Source: Martinezella lusitana
GTDB taxonomy: Bacteria; Pseudomonadota; Alphaproteobacteria; Rhizobiales; Rhizobiaceae
Length of the DNA stretch: 64,000 nucleotides
Direction of reading: 5' to 3'
NCBI RefSeq assembly: GCF_014207095.1
Contig: NZ_JACHBG010000018.1
Span: 47,351 to 111,350 of the forward strand
Shown here: one piece after another, positions 1 through 9,449 of the stretch
Position numbering within the stretch: the first letter of the stretch is position 1
How the letters are laid out: every line of letters begins with the position of its first letter
The notes under the pieces: generated by a model
Database searches by the model: none
Told to the model about the DNA's origin: nothing
Seen by the model: the letters and a program-made list of their open reading frames with translations, nothing else
Program-made: the position numbers and the translations under genes

Positions 1-2
1 TT

Positions 3-51
3 AAGCAATTCCGGAACGGAAGGCCGATCTGCGTCTTTCCCGGAATTGCTT
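3..51. promoter_or_regulatory. Inverted repeat upstream of the 3-hydroxyisobutyrate dehydrogenase gene
   Basis: A perfect 12-bp inverted repeat (aagcaattccgg at 3-14, ccggaattgctt at 40-51) encloses a 25-base spacer, ending 25 bp before the start codon of the next gene. It could be the terminator of an upstream gene, an operator, or part of an intergenic palindrome cut by the window edge. There is no T-run after it on the + strand. The window start prevents a better call. Confidence 0.3.
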
Positions 52-76
52 CAACCGATCATGGGAGGAAAACATC

Positions 77-958
77 ATGACACGGATCGCATTCATCGGC
101 CTCGGCAACATGGGAGGCCCGATGGCGGCCAATCTGGTCAAGGCGGGCCATGCCGTCACCGGGTTCGACCTCTCGCACGATGTGCTGAAGGTGGCCGAAG
201 CGTCGGGAGTAAAACCTGCGGGCGTGCTCACGGAGGCTTTGGCCGACGCGGAAGTGGTGGTGACCATGCTGCCGAAGGGCCAGCATGTCCTCACCGTTTG
301 GGCCGACGTGCTGCGCTCCGTGCCCAAGGGGACCTTGGTAATCGACAGTTCCACAATCGACGTCGACAGCGCCCGCAAAGCGCATGCCATGGCAGGCGAT
401 GCAGGCTGCCTCTCGCTCGACGCGCCGGTGTCCGGCGGCACGGGCGGCGCGGCGGCTGGAACGTTGACCTTCATGGCCGGCGGTTCGACGGAAAGCTTTA
501 CGGCCGCCAAGCCGCTGCTTGATGTGATGGGCAAGAAGATCGTCCATTGCGGCGATGCCGGCGCAGGCCAGGCGGCGAAGATCTGCAACAACATGATCCT
601 TGGCATCTCCATGATCGGCGTCTGCGAGGCTTTCGTGCTCGGCGAAAAGCTCGGCCTCTCGCATCAGGCCCTCTTCGACGTTGCCTCGACTTCGTCCGGC
701 CAGTGCTGGTCGATCAATACCTATTGCCCGGTGCCCGGCCCCGTACCGACCTCGCCCGCCAACAATGACTACAAGCCCGGTTTCGCGGCTGCCCTGATGC
801 TCAAGGACCTGCGCCTGTCGCAGGAAGCTGCACTATCGAGCGGCGCGTCGACGCCTCTGGGCGCCGAAGCGGCACAACTCTACGCGCTCTTCGAAAAGCT
901 CGGCAATGGCGGCCGCGATTTTTCGGCTATTATCGAGATGTTTCGGGAAGCGAAGTGA
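77..958 (+). CDS. mmsB: 3-hydroxyisobutyrate dehydrogenase
   Basis: The 293-residue protein belongs to the beta-hydroxyacid dehydrogenase family, which oxidises 3-hydroxyisobutyrate to methylmalonate semialdehyde with NAD+ in valine breakdown. The N-terminal Rossmann motif IAFIGLGNMGGPMAANL is at about residues 4-20. The substrate-binding signature DAPVSGG and a glycine-rich stretch lie near residues 115-130. The segment with the catalytic lysine (GAGQAAKICNN) is near residues 163-173. Length matches the family (about 290-300). The start has a clear GGGAGG Shine-Dalgarno eight bases upstream. A related tartronate semialdehyde reductase is possible, but the overall sequence fits MmsB best. It reads as a single gene or as the last gene of an operon that begins outside the window. 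Confidence 0.85.
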   Translation: MTRIAFIGLGNMGGPMAANLVKAGHAVTGFDLSHDVLKVAEASGVKPAGVLTEALADAEVVVTMLPKGQHVLTVWADVLRSVPKGTLVIDSSTIDVDSARKAHAMAGDAGCLSLDAPVSGGTGGAAAGTLTFMAGGSTESFTAAKPLLDVMGKKIVHCGDAGAGQAAKICNNMILGISMIGVCEAFVLGEKLGLSHQALFDVASTSSGQCWSINTYCPVPGPVPTSPANNDYKPGFAAALMLKDLRLSQEAALSSGASTPLGAEAAQLYALFEKLGNGGRDFSAIIEMFREAK

Positions 959-992
959 GGAGTGCCGGTGACAGTGAGGGGCGTGAAAAGCT

Positions 993-1119
993 GCCCCTCA
1001 CCCCGCATGCGGGGAGAGGGGGAGTTATGCCCCACGTAGCTTTCGGTGGCTGAGGAGCCTGCGGTTTTGCACGATCGTTCCCTCTCCTCGCTTGCGGGGA
1101 GAGGGCTAGGGTGAGGGGC
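993..1119. repeat. RIME-like intergenic palindromic repeat
   Basis: The ends gcccctcacc (993-1002) and ggtgaggggc (1110-1119) are inverted copies. Inside each lies a small palindromic arm of the type ccccgcatgcgggg or cgcttgcgggga, followed or preceded by gagaggg. This layout matches the rhizobium-specific intergenic mosaic elements that are common between genes of Rhizobium. It fills the space between mmsB and the convergent helicase gene and could act as a transcription stop for both. Confidence 0.7.
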
Positions 1120-1136
1120 TTTTTGGGAGGCTCAAC

Positions 1137-3212
1137 TCACCGCCACATGCCCCGCATGCGCGCACCCACGTCGACTCGCACCTCTCGCGCCCGAATGGCG
1201 GCCGCACTTTCAGCCCGTGCCTGCGGCCAGCCGCAGACCTCAAAGAACTGCAGCAGCGTCGCCGGAATGAAGCGGGTGCGGGAGGCAAAGACATGCCTGT
1301 CGCCCTGCGCATGTTGGCCGTGCACGAAGAAGCGCTGCGGAATGACGAGATCGAGATTGTCCTTGGCCCGCGTCATGGCGACATAAAGCAGCCGTCGCTC
1401 CTCTTCGATTTCGGCGGATGATCCGACCGCGAGATCGGCGGGGATGCAGCCGTCGATGGCGTTGAGGATGAAGACCTTCGTCCATTCCTGCCCCTTGGCG
1501 GAATGGATGGTCGACAGGATCAGATAGTCTTCGTCGAGCAGCGGCACGCCGGCCTGATCGCTGGTGGCGTCAGGCGGATCGAGCGTCAGTTCGGTCAGGA
1601 AGCGCTCGCGCGAGCCGTAGCCTGCTGCGATCTGCTCCAGCTGGATGAGATCCGCCAGTCGCGTCGATGCATCCTCGTGTACCCGCTCCAGATGCGGCTC
1701 GTACCATTGCCGAACCAGACCGATTTCGGCCGGCCATCCGGCCCCGCCGCTTTTGACCTCCCGTATCGTCTCGACGAAAGTGGTCCAGTCGTCTCCCGTG
1801 CGGGGCGGCGGCGGCAGCTCGGTCAGCGCCGTGATCGGGCTTGCCTCTTCGCCGATCTGGTCGAGCACGCGCTGCGCCGTCGAAGGGCCAACGCCAGGCA
1901 GCAGCTGCATCAGGCGGAAGCCGGCAACGCGGTCGCGCGGGTTCTGGGCAAAGCGCAGAGCCGCCAGCATGTCCTTGACATGAGCGCTGTCGAGGAACTT
2001 CAGCCCTCCGAACTTGACGAAGGGAATGTTGCGCCGGGTGAGCTCCACTTCCAGTGGGCCGCTATGGCTTGACGTGCGGAAGAGCACGGCCTGCTGTTTG
2101 AGCCTTGCGCCGCCCTCGCGATTTTCCAACACCTGATCAGCGATGTAACGCGCCTGGTCGGCCTCATCGCGCACCGTGACCAGCCGCGGTCGCTCCGTGC
2201 TCTGCCGCTCGGTGCGCAGGTTCTTGGTGAAGCGCTCCGAGGCGAGATCGATCACGGCATTGGCGGCGGCAAGGATCGGCTGCGTCGAGCGATAATTGCG
2301 GTCGAGCGTGACGATATCGGCCGAGGGCGTGAAGGCCTTCGGGAAATCGAGAATGTTGCGCACGGTCGCGGCGCGGAAGGAATAGATCGACTGCGCATCG
2401 TCTCCGACGACGGTCAATCCTCGGCCGTCCGGCTTCAGGGCCAATAGAATGGAGGACTGCAGCCGGTTGGTATCCTGATATTCGTCGACAAGCACATGAT
2501 CGAAGCGGCTGCCGATATCCTCGGCGATCAGCGGCTCCTGCAGCATATGCGCCCAGTAGAGCAGCAGGTCGTCGTAATCGAGCACGTTCTGCACCTGCTT
2601 CGCCTCGACATAACAGGCGAAGAGATCGCGCAACTGCTGCTCCCACATGGCGCACCAAGGAAAGTAATCCCGCAGCACGCCATCGAGTGGCGCCTCCGCA
2701 TTGACGGAGCGGGAGTAGATGGCAAGACACGTCGCCTTGGTCGGGAAACGGCTTTCGGTCTTGGAAAAGCCGAGGTCGTGACGCGCGAGATTCATCAGAT
2801 CGGCGCTGTCTTCCCGGTCGTGGATCGTAAAGGCCGGATCGATGCCGATCTGCTCGGCATAATCCCGCAGCAGGCGCGCGCCGATGCCGTGGAATGTACC
2901 CGTCCAGGCAAGCGCATCGGCGGTGATGCCGGCATTCGTACCCAGCACCTCGCGACAGATCCGCTCGACGCGGCGGCCCATCTCGGCGGCGGCGCGGCGC
3001 GAGAATGTCATCAGCAGGATACGGCGCGGATCCGCGCCTTTGACGATCAGATGTGCGACGCGATGGGCAAGCGTGTTGGTCTTGCCGGATCCTGCTCCTG
3101 CGATGACCAGCAGCGGACCGGCGACATGGCCGTCACCCTCAGTCGTGCCATGCTCCACCGCCAGCCGTTGCTCCGGGTTGAGCTTTTCCAGATAGGCTGT
3201 GGCAGCGGTCAT
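1137..3212 (-). CDS. UvrD/Rep-family ATP-dependent DNA helicase (superfamily 1)
   Basis: The 691-residue protein is a stand-alone SF1A helicase of the UvrD/PcrA/Rep type. Visible motifs include the Q-motif region LNPEQRLAV near residue 10, Walker A (AGAGSGKTNTL) near residue 38, the DEYQDTN box, VGDDAQSIYSFRAA, an HSAKGQEW motif and the C-terminal LLYVAMTRAKDNL. It would unwind DNA 3'-5' in repair or replication restart. I chose the start at 3212 because a GGAG Shine-Dalgarno sits six bases upstream and the family's N-terminal motif follows at once. The frame stays open to 3341, but that extension has no family similarity. It is convergent with mmsB across the RIME-like repeat. Confidence 0.85.
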   Translation of the reverse strand: MTAATAYLEKLNPEQRLAVEHGTTEGDGHVAGPLLVIAGAGSGKTNTLAHRVAHLIVKGADPRRILLMTFSRRAAAEMGRRVERICREVLGTNAGITADALAWTGTFHGIGARLLRDYAEQIGIDPAFTIHDREDSADLMNLARHDLGFSKTESRFPTKATCLAIYSRSVNAEAPLDGVLRDYFPWCAMWEQQLRDLFACYVEAKQVQNVLDYDDLLLYWAHMLQEPLIAEDIGSRFDHVLVDEYQDTNRLQSSILLALKPDGRGLTVVGDDAQSIYSFRAATVRNILDFPKAFTPSADIVTLDRNYRSTQPILAAANAVIDLASERFTKNLRTERQSTERPRLVTVRDEADQARYIADQVLENREGGARLKQQAVLFRTSSHSGPLEVELTRRNIPFVKFGGLKFLDSAHVKDMLAALRFAQNPRDRVAGFRLMQLLPGVGPSTAQRVLDQIGEEASPITALTELPPPPRTGDDWTTFVETIREVKSGGAGWPAEIGLVRQWYEPHLERVHEDASTRLADLIQLEQIAAGYGSRERFLTELTLDPPDATSDQAGVPLLDEDYLILSTIHSAKGQEWTKVFILNAIDGCIPADLAVGSSAEIEEERRLLYVAMTRAKDNLDLVIPQRFFVHGQHAQGDRHVFASRTRFIPATLLQFFEVCGWPQARAESAAAIRAREVRVDVGARMRGMWR

Positions 3213-3485
3213 GAATTCTCCTGAACATGCCGGATTGAATATGGCCAGGCACGATCCACGGCGAATCGCATCGGCGAGATTATCCGGACGTTCTATGGAT
3301 GTTCCGAATCGCCAAAGCCTGTCAAGATTGGGGAGCCGCACGCGGATATGAGCCTTTGTGCAGGAATCTTATCCGGATTCGCTGAATTCAGGCTCGAAAA
3401 GGACTTTCTTCTTTCTTATGTATTATTCTGGCGCGGGGTTTTGAGTTTTTGGGCGTGGTAGTGCGTAGGATGAAGGTCTCAGGAC

Positions 3486-4361
3486 ATGAACGAAACGATT
3501 GCCACTAGGCTGCGTCTGCCTAGCGGGCTGGTGGCTTTACCTGATGGGCGGTTTGCACTTCTGGAGATGGATGCCAGCCGTCGCTGTCTGAAGATTTTCG
3601 AGACCAGCGGCGCATATCGGGAGATCTGCCGGATCGGCGGCAGCCCAAGCGGAATTGCGCTCGATGGGGACGGGTGCTTCTGGATAGCCGGCGGCCCGGA
3701 AAATTCGCTCGTCAGACTTTCGCCGCAAGGTCGCGTGCTGCAAGTGATCGAAGGCAGCGCAGACGGCCCATTCCTTCATCCGAGTGCACTCGCTTTCGGG
3801 CCGGACGGCCTGCTCTATATGACCGATTCCGGCATACGCCTCGATGACCTCCTCGAAGGCGGCCATATTCATCCCGATTTCTTCAAGGCTGCCTATAATG
3901 GCTGCGTCTATCAGATCGACCCCGCCGAGGGTCGCGTCATCAGGGTCCTGGCGGCTGGCCTGCTTCTGGCAAGCGGCATAGCATTCGACGCTGGCGGTCT
4001 GCTTTACTACAGTGAGACGCTGACCGGGAAAATCCACCGGCAGGTCATCGGCGGCCGGCAGGAACTGTTCGTGCAGTCCATGACGTCACCAGCCATCAAT
4101 GTCTTGCGCGGGCCGTCCGGTCTCGCCTTCGATCGTACGGGCGTACTGTATTGCGCAATGTATGGGCTCGGAGAAATTCTGCTTGTCGATGGCGATGGAA
4201 AGAGAACCGGCCATATCCGCACGAACGGTTCGAAGCCCGGCAATATCGCGTTCACGATCGATGGCAAACATCTGCTCGTCAGCGAACAAGAAAACGATGT
4301 CGTTGAAAAAATAACAGCGCCGCGTCCCGGATTACCGCTGCATATGCCGTCCATTTCGTAG
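3486..4361 (+). CDS. NHL/SMP-30-like beta-propeller protein
   Basis: The 291-residue protein consists of repeated blades with motifs such as SGLVALPDGRF, GIALDGDGCFWI, ALAFGPDGLLYMTDSG and GLAFDRTGVLYCAMYG, spaced by 40-60 residues. This is typical of SMP-30/gluconolactonase/LRE-like six-bladed propellers. No signal peptide is visible, so it should be cytoplasmic. Family members hydrolyse sugar lactones or bind ligands, but the substrate cannot be inferred here because the neighbours (helicase, secDF) give no metabolic context. It is convergent with secDF, with a strong hairpin between them. Confidence 0.6.
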   Translation: MNETIATRLRLPSGLVALPDGRFALLEMDASRRCLKIFETSGAYREICRIGGSPSGIALDGDGCFWIAGGPENSLVRLSPQGRVLQVIEGSADGPFLHPSALAFGPDGLLYMTDSGIRLDDLLEGGHIHPDFFKAAYNGCVYQIDPAEGRVIRVLAAGLLLASGIAFDAGGLLYYSETLTGKIHRQVIGGRQELFVQSMTSPAINVLRGPSGLAFDRTGVLYCAMYGLGEILLVDGDGKRTGHIRTNGSKPGNIAFTIDGKHLLVSEQENDVVEKITAPRPGLPLHMPSIS

Positions 4362-4389
4362 AACGGCCCCATCTCTCAGGGTAGTTGGC

Positions 4390-4415
4390 GGACATGCCCG
4401 GTGCCGGGCATGTCC
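4390..4415. terminator. Hairpin between convergent genes
   Basis: Perfect 11-bp stem (ggacatgcccg / cgggcatgtcc) with a gtgc loop, located between the convergent 3' ends of the SMP-30-like gene (4361) and secDF (4436). It has no U-tract on either strand, so it may work as a bidirectional transcript-end hairpin rather than a classical intrinsic terminator. Confidence 0.6.
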
Positions 4416-4435
4416 TGTTGCAATCGAGCAGCCGT

Positions 4436-6994
4436 TTATTCCGCGGCAGGGATCTGCTTGTTGCCCTTGCCCGACTTGCCGTCGGTCGACGACGTATCGT
4501 TGGCGGCGGGCTTGGCATGGCGACGGCGCCAGTCGCCAAGGAAGAGCAGGATCGGCGCTGCGATGAAGACCGAAGAGGCGCCGGCGACGAGAATGCCGAA
4601 TACCATCGGGATCGCGAAGCTGGAGACGGCGCTGCCGCCCCAGATCGCCATCGGCACCAGCGCCAGGAAAGCGGTGGCGTTGGTATAGAGGCTTCGCGCC
4701 AGGGTCTCGTTGATCGACTTGTCGATGATCTCTCGCAGCGGCATCGATTTGTAGAGCCGCATATTTTCACGCATACGGTCATAGACCACGACCTTGTCGT
4801 TCACCGAGTAACCGACGAGCGTCAGGATCGCGGCGATGGCCGTCAGGTTGAAATCGAGGCCGGTGATCGCGAAGAAGCCGATCGCCTTCGTGATGTCGAG
4901 GATCAGCGTGATGATGGCGCCGACCGCGAACGGCCATTCGAAGCGATACCAGATGTAGAACAGCATCGCGAGGCTGGCGATCACGACCGACAGGATACCG
5001 GCCTGGGCAAGCTCGCCCGAAACCTTCGGACCGATGACATCAGTGCCTTCGATACTCGCGCTCGGGTCGATCTTGACGATCTCTGCCTTGAGCTTGGTCA
5101 CCGCGGCTGTCTGCGCCTCTTCGCCGCCGTCCTGCCGCTGGGCGCGGACGAGGAGGCTGTTGTTGTCGCCGAAGGACTGCAGTGCGATTTCGCCGAGGCC
5201 GAGCGTGTTCAGGCCCTCGCGGAAAGTCGCCAAATCAGCCGCTTCCTTGGTCTTGACCGACATCTGGATGCCGCCGCGGAAATCGACGCCATAGTTGAGG
5301 CCCGGATGGAAGAACAGGACCACCGAGGCGATCGACAGGATCGCCGAGACGGTGACGCCAAAGAAACGGGCCTTCATGAACTGGATGTGCTTGTCATAGG
5401 GGCTGAAGGGGATCAGCGGCCTGATGTTGATCACCTTCAGCTTGCGGCGACGGGTAATGGCGATCATCACGACGCGCACGAAGGCGACGGAGGTGAACAT
5501 CGAGATGATGAGGCCGAGACCCATGGTCACGGCAAAGCCGCGAACCGGGCCGGAGCCAAAGTAGAACAGGATGGCGGCCGCGATCAGGGCCGTCATGTTG
5601 CCGTCGATAATCGTCGAATAGGCCTTCCGGAAGCCATTATCGATGGCGGCGAAGGCGCTCTGGCCCTTGCGGGTTTCTTCGCGGATACGCTCGTTGATGA
5701 GAACGTTGGCGTCAACAGCAAGACCGATACCGAGGACGACGCCGGCGATGCCGGGCAGCGTCAGCGTGGCGCCGACCAGCGTCAGAGCCGAGAAGGTCAG
5801 GACCGTGTGGATAAGCAGCGCGACATTCGCGAGGATACCCCAGGAGCCGTAGAGCACGAAGATGAAGGCGGCAACCAGGACGAAGCCTACCAGGCCGCTA
5901 TAGATGCCCTTCTGGATCGCATCGGCGCCGAGGTCGGCGCCGACGGTGCGTTCTTCGATGACAGTCAGCTTGGCGGGCAGGGCGCCTGCGCGCAGCAGGG
6001 CTGCAAGCGTGGTGGCGCTGTCGGCGGTGAAGTTGCCGGAGATCTGGCCGGAACCGCCGGTGATCGGTTCGCGGATATTCGGCGCGCTCAGCACCTTGTT
6101 GTCGAGGACGATGGCGAAAGGCTTGCCGACATTTTCGCGGGTGATCTCAGCGAAACGATTGGCACCGGCGCTGTCGAAGCGGAAAGTGACGAGCGGCTCA
6201 TGCGTGCTCGGATCGAAGCTGACGCGGGCGTCGGTCAGGCGGTCGCCGGACAGTTCGATGCGGTCGAGAACCGGATAGTTGTTGCCCTGCTCGTCCTTCA
6301 TGATGGTGACGCCAGGCGCCGGATTGTTCGGGTCGGCGTTGTCGGCCAGCAAGTGGAAGGACATCTTCGCGGTCGAGCCGAGCAGTTCGCGCAGGCGCGA
6401 CGGATCCTGTGCGCCCGGAAGCTGGACGAGAACGCGGTTGGGGCCGACGCGCTGGATGGTCGGTTCGGCAACGCCCACCTGGTCGACGCGCTTGCGGATG
6501 ACTTCAAGGCTCTGCTGGACGGCGGAATCGACGTTGGCGGAAATGCCGGCCTGCGAGAAGGACATGGCGATCGTCGCGCCGTTCGGCGCGATCGTCAGGT
6601 CAGACTGGCCGGCGGAAAGGCCCGAAGTGATCGTGTTGGCCAGCGTCTGCAGCTGGGTTACCGCCGCGCCGCTCTGCGTGGGGTCGGTAAGCGTCACGAC
6701 GATCTGGTTGCCGTTGCGGACGATCGAACGGGTCAGGATGTTCTTGTCGCGCAGCACGCGGCGCGAATCCTGCTGCAGGGACTGCAGCCGGCCATTGGTC
6801 AGGTCCTTCTCGTCGACTTCCAGGACGAGATAGGAACCGCCGCGAAGGTCGAGGCCGAGGGAAACCTGGCTATGCGGCAGCCAGGATGGAATTTTGCTGA
6901 GGGCCGACGGCGGAAGCACGTTCGGCAAGGCAATCAGAAAGCCAAGCACGATGATCACTGAATATAGTGTCACCAGCCATGGTGAAGTGCGCAT
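4436..6994 (-). CDS. secDF: Fused protein translocase subunit SecDF
   Basis: The 852-residue protein joins SecD and SecF, which use the proton-motive force to help SecYEG move proteins across the inner membrane. The SecD half opens with a membrane segment (TLYSVIIVLGFLIALPNVL, residues 9-27) followed by the conserved SLGLDLRGGSYLV. A large periplasmic part comes next, then five membrane segments with VLGIGLAVDANVLINERIREE. The SecF half starts near residue 530 and carries GVDFRGG and the later VGYSVNDKVVVYDRMREN. Rhizobia commonly have SecD and SecF as one chain. The start at 6994 has AAGGA eight bases upstream. The residues VDANV and NDKVV, which contain the transmembrane acidic residues, are intact. 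Confidence 0.95.
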   Translation of the reverse strand: MRTSPWLVTLYSVIIVLGFLIALPNVLPPSALSKIPSWLPHSQVSLGLDLRGGSYLVLEVDEKDLTNGRLQSLQQDSRRVLRDKNILTRSIVRNGNQIVVTLTDPTQSGAAVTQLQTLANTITSGLSAGQSDLTIAPNGATIAMSFSQAGISANVDSAVQQSLEVIRKRVDQVGVAEPTIQRVGPNRVLVQLPGAQDPSRLRELLGSTAKMSFHLLADNADPNNPAPGVTIMKDEQGNNYPVLDRIELSGDRLTDARVSFDPSTHEPLVTFRFDSAGANRFAEITRENVGKPFAIVLDNKVLSAPNIREPITGGSGQISGNFTADSATTLAALLRAGALPAKLTVIEERTVGADLGADAIQKGIYSGLVGFVLVAAFIFVLYGSWGILANVALLIHTVLTFSALTLVGATLTLPGIAGVVLGIGLAVDANVLINERIREETRKGQSAFAAIDNGFRKAYSTIIDGNMTALIAAAILFYFGSGPVRGFAVTMGLGLIISMFTSVAFVRVVMIAITRRRKLKVINIRPLIPFSPYDKHIQFMKARFFGVTVSAILSIASVVLFFHPGLNYGVDFRGGIQMSVKTKEAADLATFREGLNTLGLGEIALQSFGDNNSLLVRAQRQDGGEEAQTAAVTKLKAEIVKIDPSASIEGTDVIGPKVSGELAQAGILSVVIASLAMLFYIWYRFEWPFAVGAIITLILDITKAIGFFAITGLDFNLTAIAAILTLVGYSVNDKVVVYDRMRENMRLYKSMPLREIIDKSINETLARSLYTNATAFLALVPMAIWGGSAVSSFAIPMVFGILVAGASSVFIAAPILLFLGDWRRRHAKPAANDTSSTDGKSGKGNKQIPAAE

Positions 6995-7085
6995 GGGTAT
7001 GATCCTTGGAAATACGCTGATGCCAACGGTCGGGCCGCTGGCGGAGTTAGGTCATGTTGGAAATGTGCGCGTCGGCGCGAACGGC

Positions 7086-7505
7086 TCAGGCGAAGCTGGC
7101 CGGCGGCGCTCGGGCAAGATAGACGCGGGAATGAGCGGATTCGAGCAGCGATACGCTGGCTTGATCGCGGGGTTGCCAAGGCCTGGCCACATGCTCGAGC
7201 AAGGGAAAGGAGGCGAGCGTCGCTGGTCCGATATCGTTCCAGGTCGCCTTAGACGTCACCAGACGGTCGGCAACGACGATGCCGCGAATGGGGTCGCGTA
7301 TGGAAAGGTAAAGCGGCTGTGTGTCTTTGCCGGAGGAGAGCGCATCTGCATCCGCCCGCGTCGCGAGATTGATGCCGCCGCCGAGCGCAAGTCCGATATA
7401 GGCGAAGAACGCGACGAACAGCGAGGCGATCACGCGCGCTCCGGCGCGGTGCGTCCTGTCGTCTCTATCTTCGCTGTCGGCAGCGCCGAATTCGAACGGG
7501 CTCAA
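7086..7505 (-). CDS. Hypothetical membrane-anchored protein upstream of secDF
   Basis: I do not recognise this 139-residue frame. It has a charged, Asp/Arg-rich N-terminus and one hydrophobic segment (VIASLFVAFFAYIGLALGGG, about residues 25-44). A roughly 90-residue tail follows that would be periplasmic and ends in a proline/alanine-rich stretch. It lies 91 bp upstream of secDF on the same strand and could share its transcript. The position suggests an envelope or secretion link, but nothing in the sequence shows a function. A later start is possible. Confidence 0.45.
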   Translation of the reverse strand: MSPFEFGAADSEDRDDRTHRAGARVIASLFVAFFAYIGLALGGGINLATRADADALSSGKDTQPLYLSIRDPIRGIVVADRLVTSKATWNDIGPATLASFPLLEHVARPWQPRDQASVSLLESAHSRVYLARAPPASFA

Positions 7506-7679
7506 CGGTCAGAAATGCCTTCTTTCCTTTGCCGGCGCGAACTCCGGCGGTTCGGTCATGATATCAGGACGCCCTGCGTCTTCATAGTGCGGCCCGTCAT
7601 GTTGCACTTGTCATGATGCAGTTGCGCCAACCGGTCAACCGTCCCGGCGTGATTTCTTCCATGCCAAAACCATCAGTGA

Positions 7680-9176
7680 TCACGGCTTCGGCGCTAGGCA
7701 GCTTGCCGGGACACGATAGGCATGGAGCGTATCACCCTTCATGTCGCCGAAGGGAGGCGACCAGCTTTTGATGAGCTCGGCCTGGCCTTCCGGGCAGGTG
7801 ATGGGGTCGGTGTCGACGAACAGAACAGGACCGGTCACAGCGGCGGGCAGGGAGAAATCCTGCTCGTAATAATTCCTAGGGAAGCCGCCGAAATTGCGGG
7901 CGTAGATATGGAATGGCTTGCCCTTCAGCGTATAGAAGAGGTCGGCAAGAATGGCGCGGTCCGAGGCGACGATGTCAGACAGCTTCGCGGCCGTCGCGAT
8001 ATCGGCGATTTCCAGGCTGACGATGCTGCGGCCGACATAGCGCTTCATGACGAGATCGCCACCCGGAATTTTCACGTCAAGCGCGAAGACCGTCAGCACC
8101 GGAATGACGACGGCGACGATCGCGCCGATGATCAGCGAGGTGACCAGGCCCTTCTTCGTCAGGCGGTACAGCAGCCAGACGGCGAGTATGGTGCCTGCGG
8201 CATAGGCGGATACGGCCCAATTGGCGTAGGCCTTGGCGAAAAGAGCCTGCAGAGAGATCAGGATCACCACTGGCATCGACAGCCAGAACAGCAGCTTTTC
8301 TTTGTCGTCGCTCTGTCCGCGGATCAACCGCCAAGTCGCCCACAACAGCGCGAAGAACACGACTGGGCCGACGACGCCGAACTGGGCGCCAACGAAGCCG
8401 AGTCCGTTGAAAAGGTGTTTCAGGGCGCTGGTTCCGCTGTCGCCGCTGCTCCAGCGAGCAATGCTTTCCGTATGCTTTACGGTCGCCGCATCATGCGTGA
8501 GGTTCCACCACAGATTGGGCGCCACGACGATGGCGCCGACGACAGCGGCTATGGCCACGTCCCGCCAGGCAATCCGCGCCGAACGCAGCGTCAGCATGGC
8601 GATGCCCACGCCCGGCAGCAGGAAGAGCACGGAGTATTTCGTCATGAAGGCGAGACCGAGGCTGATGCCGAGGATCAACGCTTCGGAGACGGAGGAACGC
8701 CTGGTCAGGCCGAGAAAGGCCCAGATCGCAATCGTGATGAACAGGATCTGGATCGTATCGGTCGATACCAGCACGGCCGAAAGCGACGCAGCCGGCAGTG
8801 TGATGAAGATCACGCCGGCCCAAGGGGCGATAGCGCGCCCTTCCTCGCCATCGAAGAGTCGGCGCGTCGTGACGATCAGCATCAACGCTGTGGCGAGATG
8901 GAAAAGCGGCGCGGATATGCGGATCCAGAAGGTGGAGTCCGATCCCGAGATCGTATTGAAGAAGCGGATGACCCAGGCGATCATCGGCGGCTTGGAATAA
9001 TAGCCGAAGTCGAGATTCTGACCCCAGAACCAATATTGCGCCTCATCGACGAACAGATCCGTCCTGTTGATCAGCAGCATGAGCACGCGCCAAAGCGTCA
9101 CGCCGAAGATGATCGCAAGCGCTACTCCCAGAGAAAGCGTCTGGGTATTTGTTCGGGATTGGGTCGTATCGGACAT
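7680..9176 (-). CDS. GT39-type (ArnT/PMT-like) membrane glycosyltransferase
   Basis: The 498-residue polytopic protein belongs to the dolichyl-phosphate-mannose mannosyltransferase / ArnT clan, which transfers sugars from polyprenyl-phosphate donors to lipids or proteins at the periplasmic face. The family pattern is clear: a first membrane segment (TLSLGVALAIIFGVTLWRVLML) is followed by a periplasmic loop with NRTDLFVDEAQYWFWGQNLDFGYYSKPP. That loop carries the conserved acidic residues of the first extracytoplasmic loop. At least ten further membrane segments follow, and a soluble C-terminal domain of about 120 residues starts near 375. The acceptor cannot be told from sequence; lipid A or another envelope glycan is likely. 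It is probably monocistronic. Confidence 0.75.
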   Translation of the reverse strand: MSDTTQSRTNTQTLSLGVALAIIFGVTLWRVLMLLINRTDLFVDEAQYWFWGQNLDFGYYSKPPMIAWVIRFFNTISGSDSTFWIRISAPLFHLATALMLIVTTRRLFDGEEGRAIAPWAGVIFITLPAASLSAVLVSTDTIQILFITIAIWAFLGLTRRSSVSEALILGISLGLAFMTKYSVLFLLPGVGIAMLTLRSARIAWRDVAIAAVVGAIVVAPNLWWNLTHDAATVKHTESIARWSSGDSGTSALKHLFNGLGFVGAQFGVVGPVVFFALLWATWRLIRGQSDDKEKLLFWLSMPVVILISLQALFAKAYANWAVSAYAAGTILAVWLLYRLTKKGLVTSLIIGAIVAVVIPVLTVFALDVKIPGGDLVMKRYVGRSIVSLEIADIATAAKLSDIVASDRAILADLFYTLKGKPFHIYARNFGGFPRNYYEQDFSLPAAVTGPVLFVDTDPITCPEGQAELIKSWSPPFGDMKGDTLHAYRVPASCLAPKP

Positions 9177-9335
9177 TAAAAGATAGATCTCGGTGCCAGG
9201 TTGTGAGGCTTAATACGGAACTATCAAGGCTAATGCTAGCTACTGGCGGACGAGAAACGTGGGAAGGCGCCGGCCTGTAATCAGGCGACGAAGCGTCCAG
9301 GCAGGTCCGAAATCGGTATGTCCTGCCAGGCGGCG

Positions 9336-9449
9336 TTAAAGGACGCGAGAGGCGCTGCTGCCGCGTGCCTCTTCGATACGGCACAAAAGCATAAAGGCTG
9401 CGAGCGTCATGCCGGCCATCAGCGAGGCGGTCAAACCAAGAACAATCAT
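9336..9449 (-). CDS. Small membrane protein (37 codons)
   Basis: A 37-codon frame starts with ATG at 9449 and ends with TAA at 9336. A GGAG Shine-Dalgarno sits six bases before the ATG. The product is mostly one hydrophobic helix (residues 2-23, MIVLGLTASLMAGMTLAAFM plus LLC) followed by a short charged tail (RIEEARGSSASRVL). It looks like a small single-pass inner-membrane protein. I do not recognise a family. It lies between the glycosyltransferase gene and the chemotaxis operon. Confidence 0.45.
   Translation of the reverse strand: MIVLGLTASLMAGMTLAAFMLLCRIEEARGSSASRVL

Noticed and set aside
4385..6961. An 858-codon open frame antisense to secDF
   Set aside because: It mirrors secDF codon by codon, is very rich in Asp/Arg/Gly/His and has no family motifs. 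Long antisense frames are a by-product of high-GC codon usage.
6894..7616. A 240-codon plus-strand frame across the secDF start and the neighbouring membrane-protein gene
   Set aside because: It overlaps the genuine secDF start and ribosome site and has antisense-type composition.
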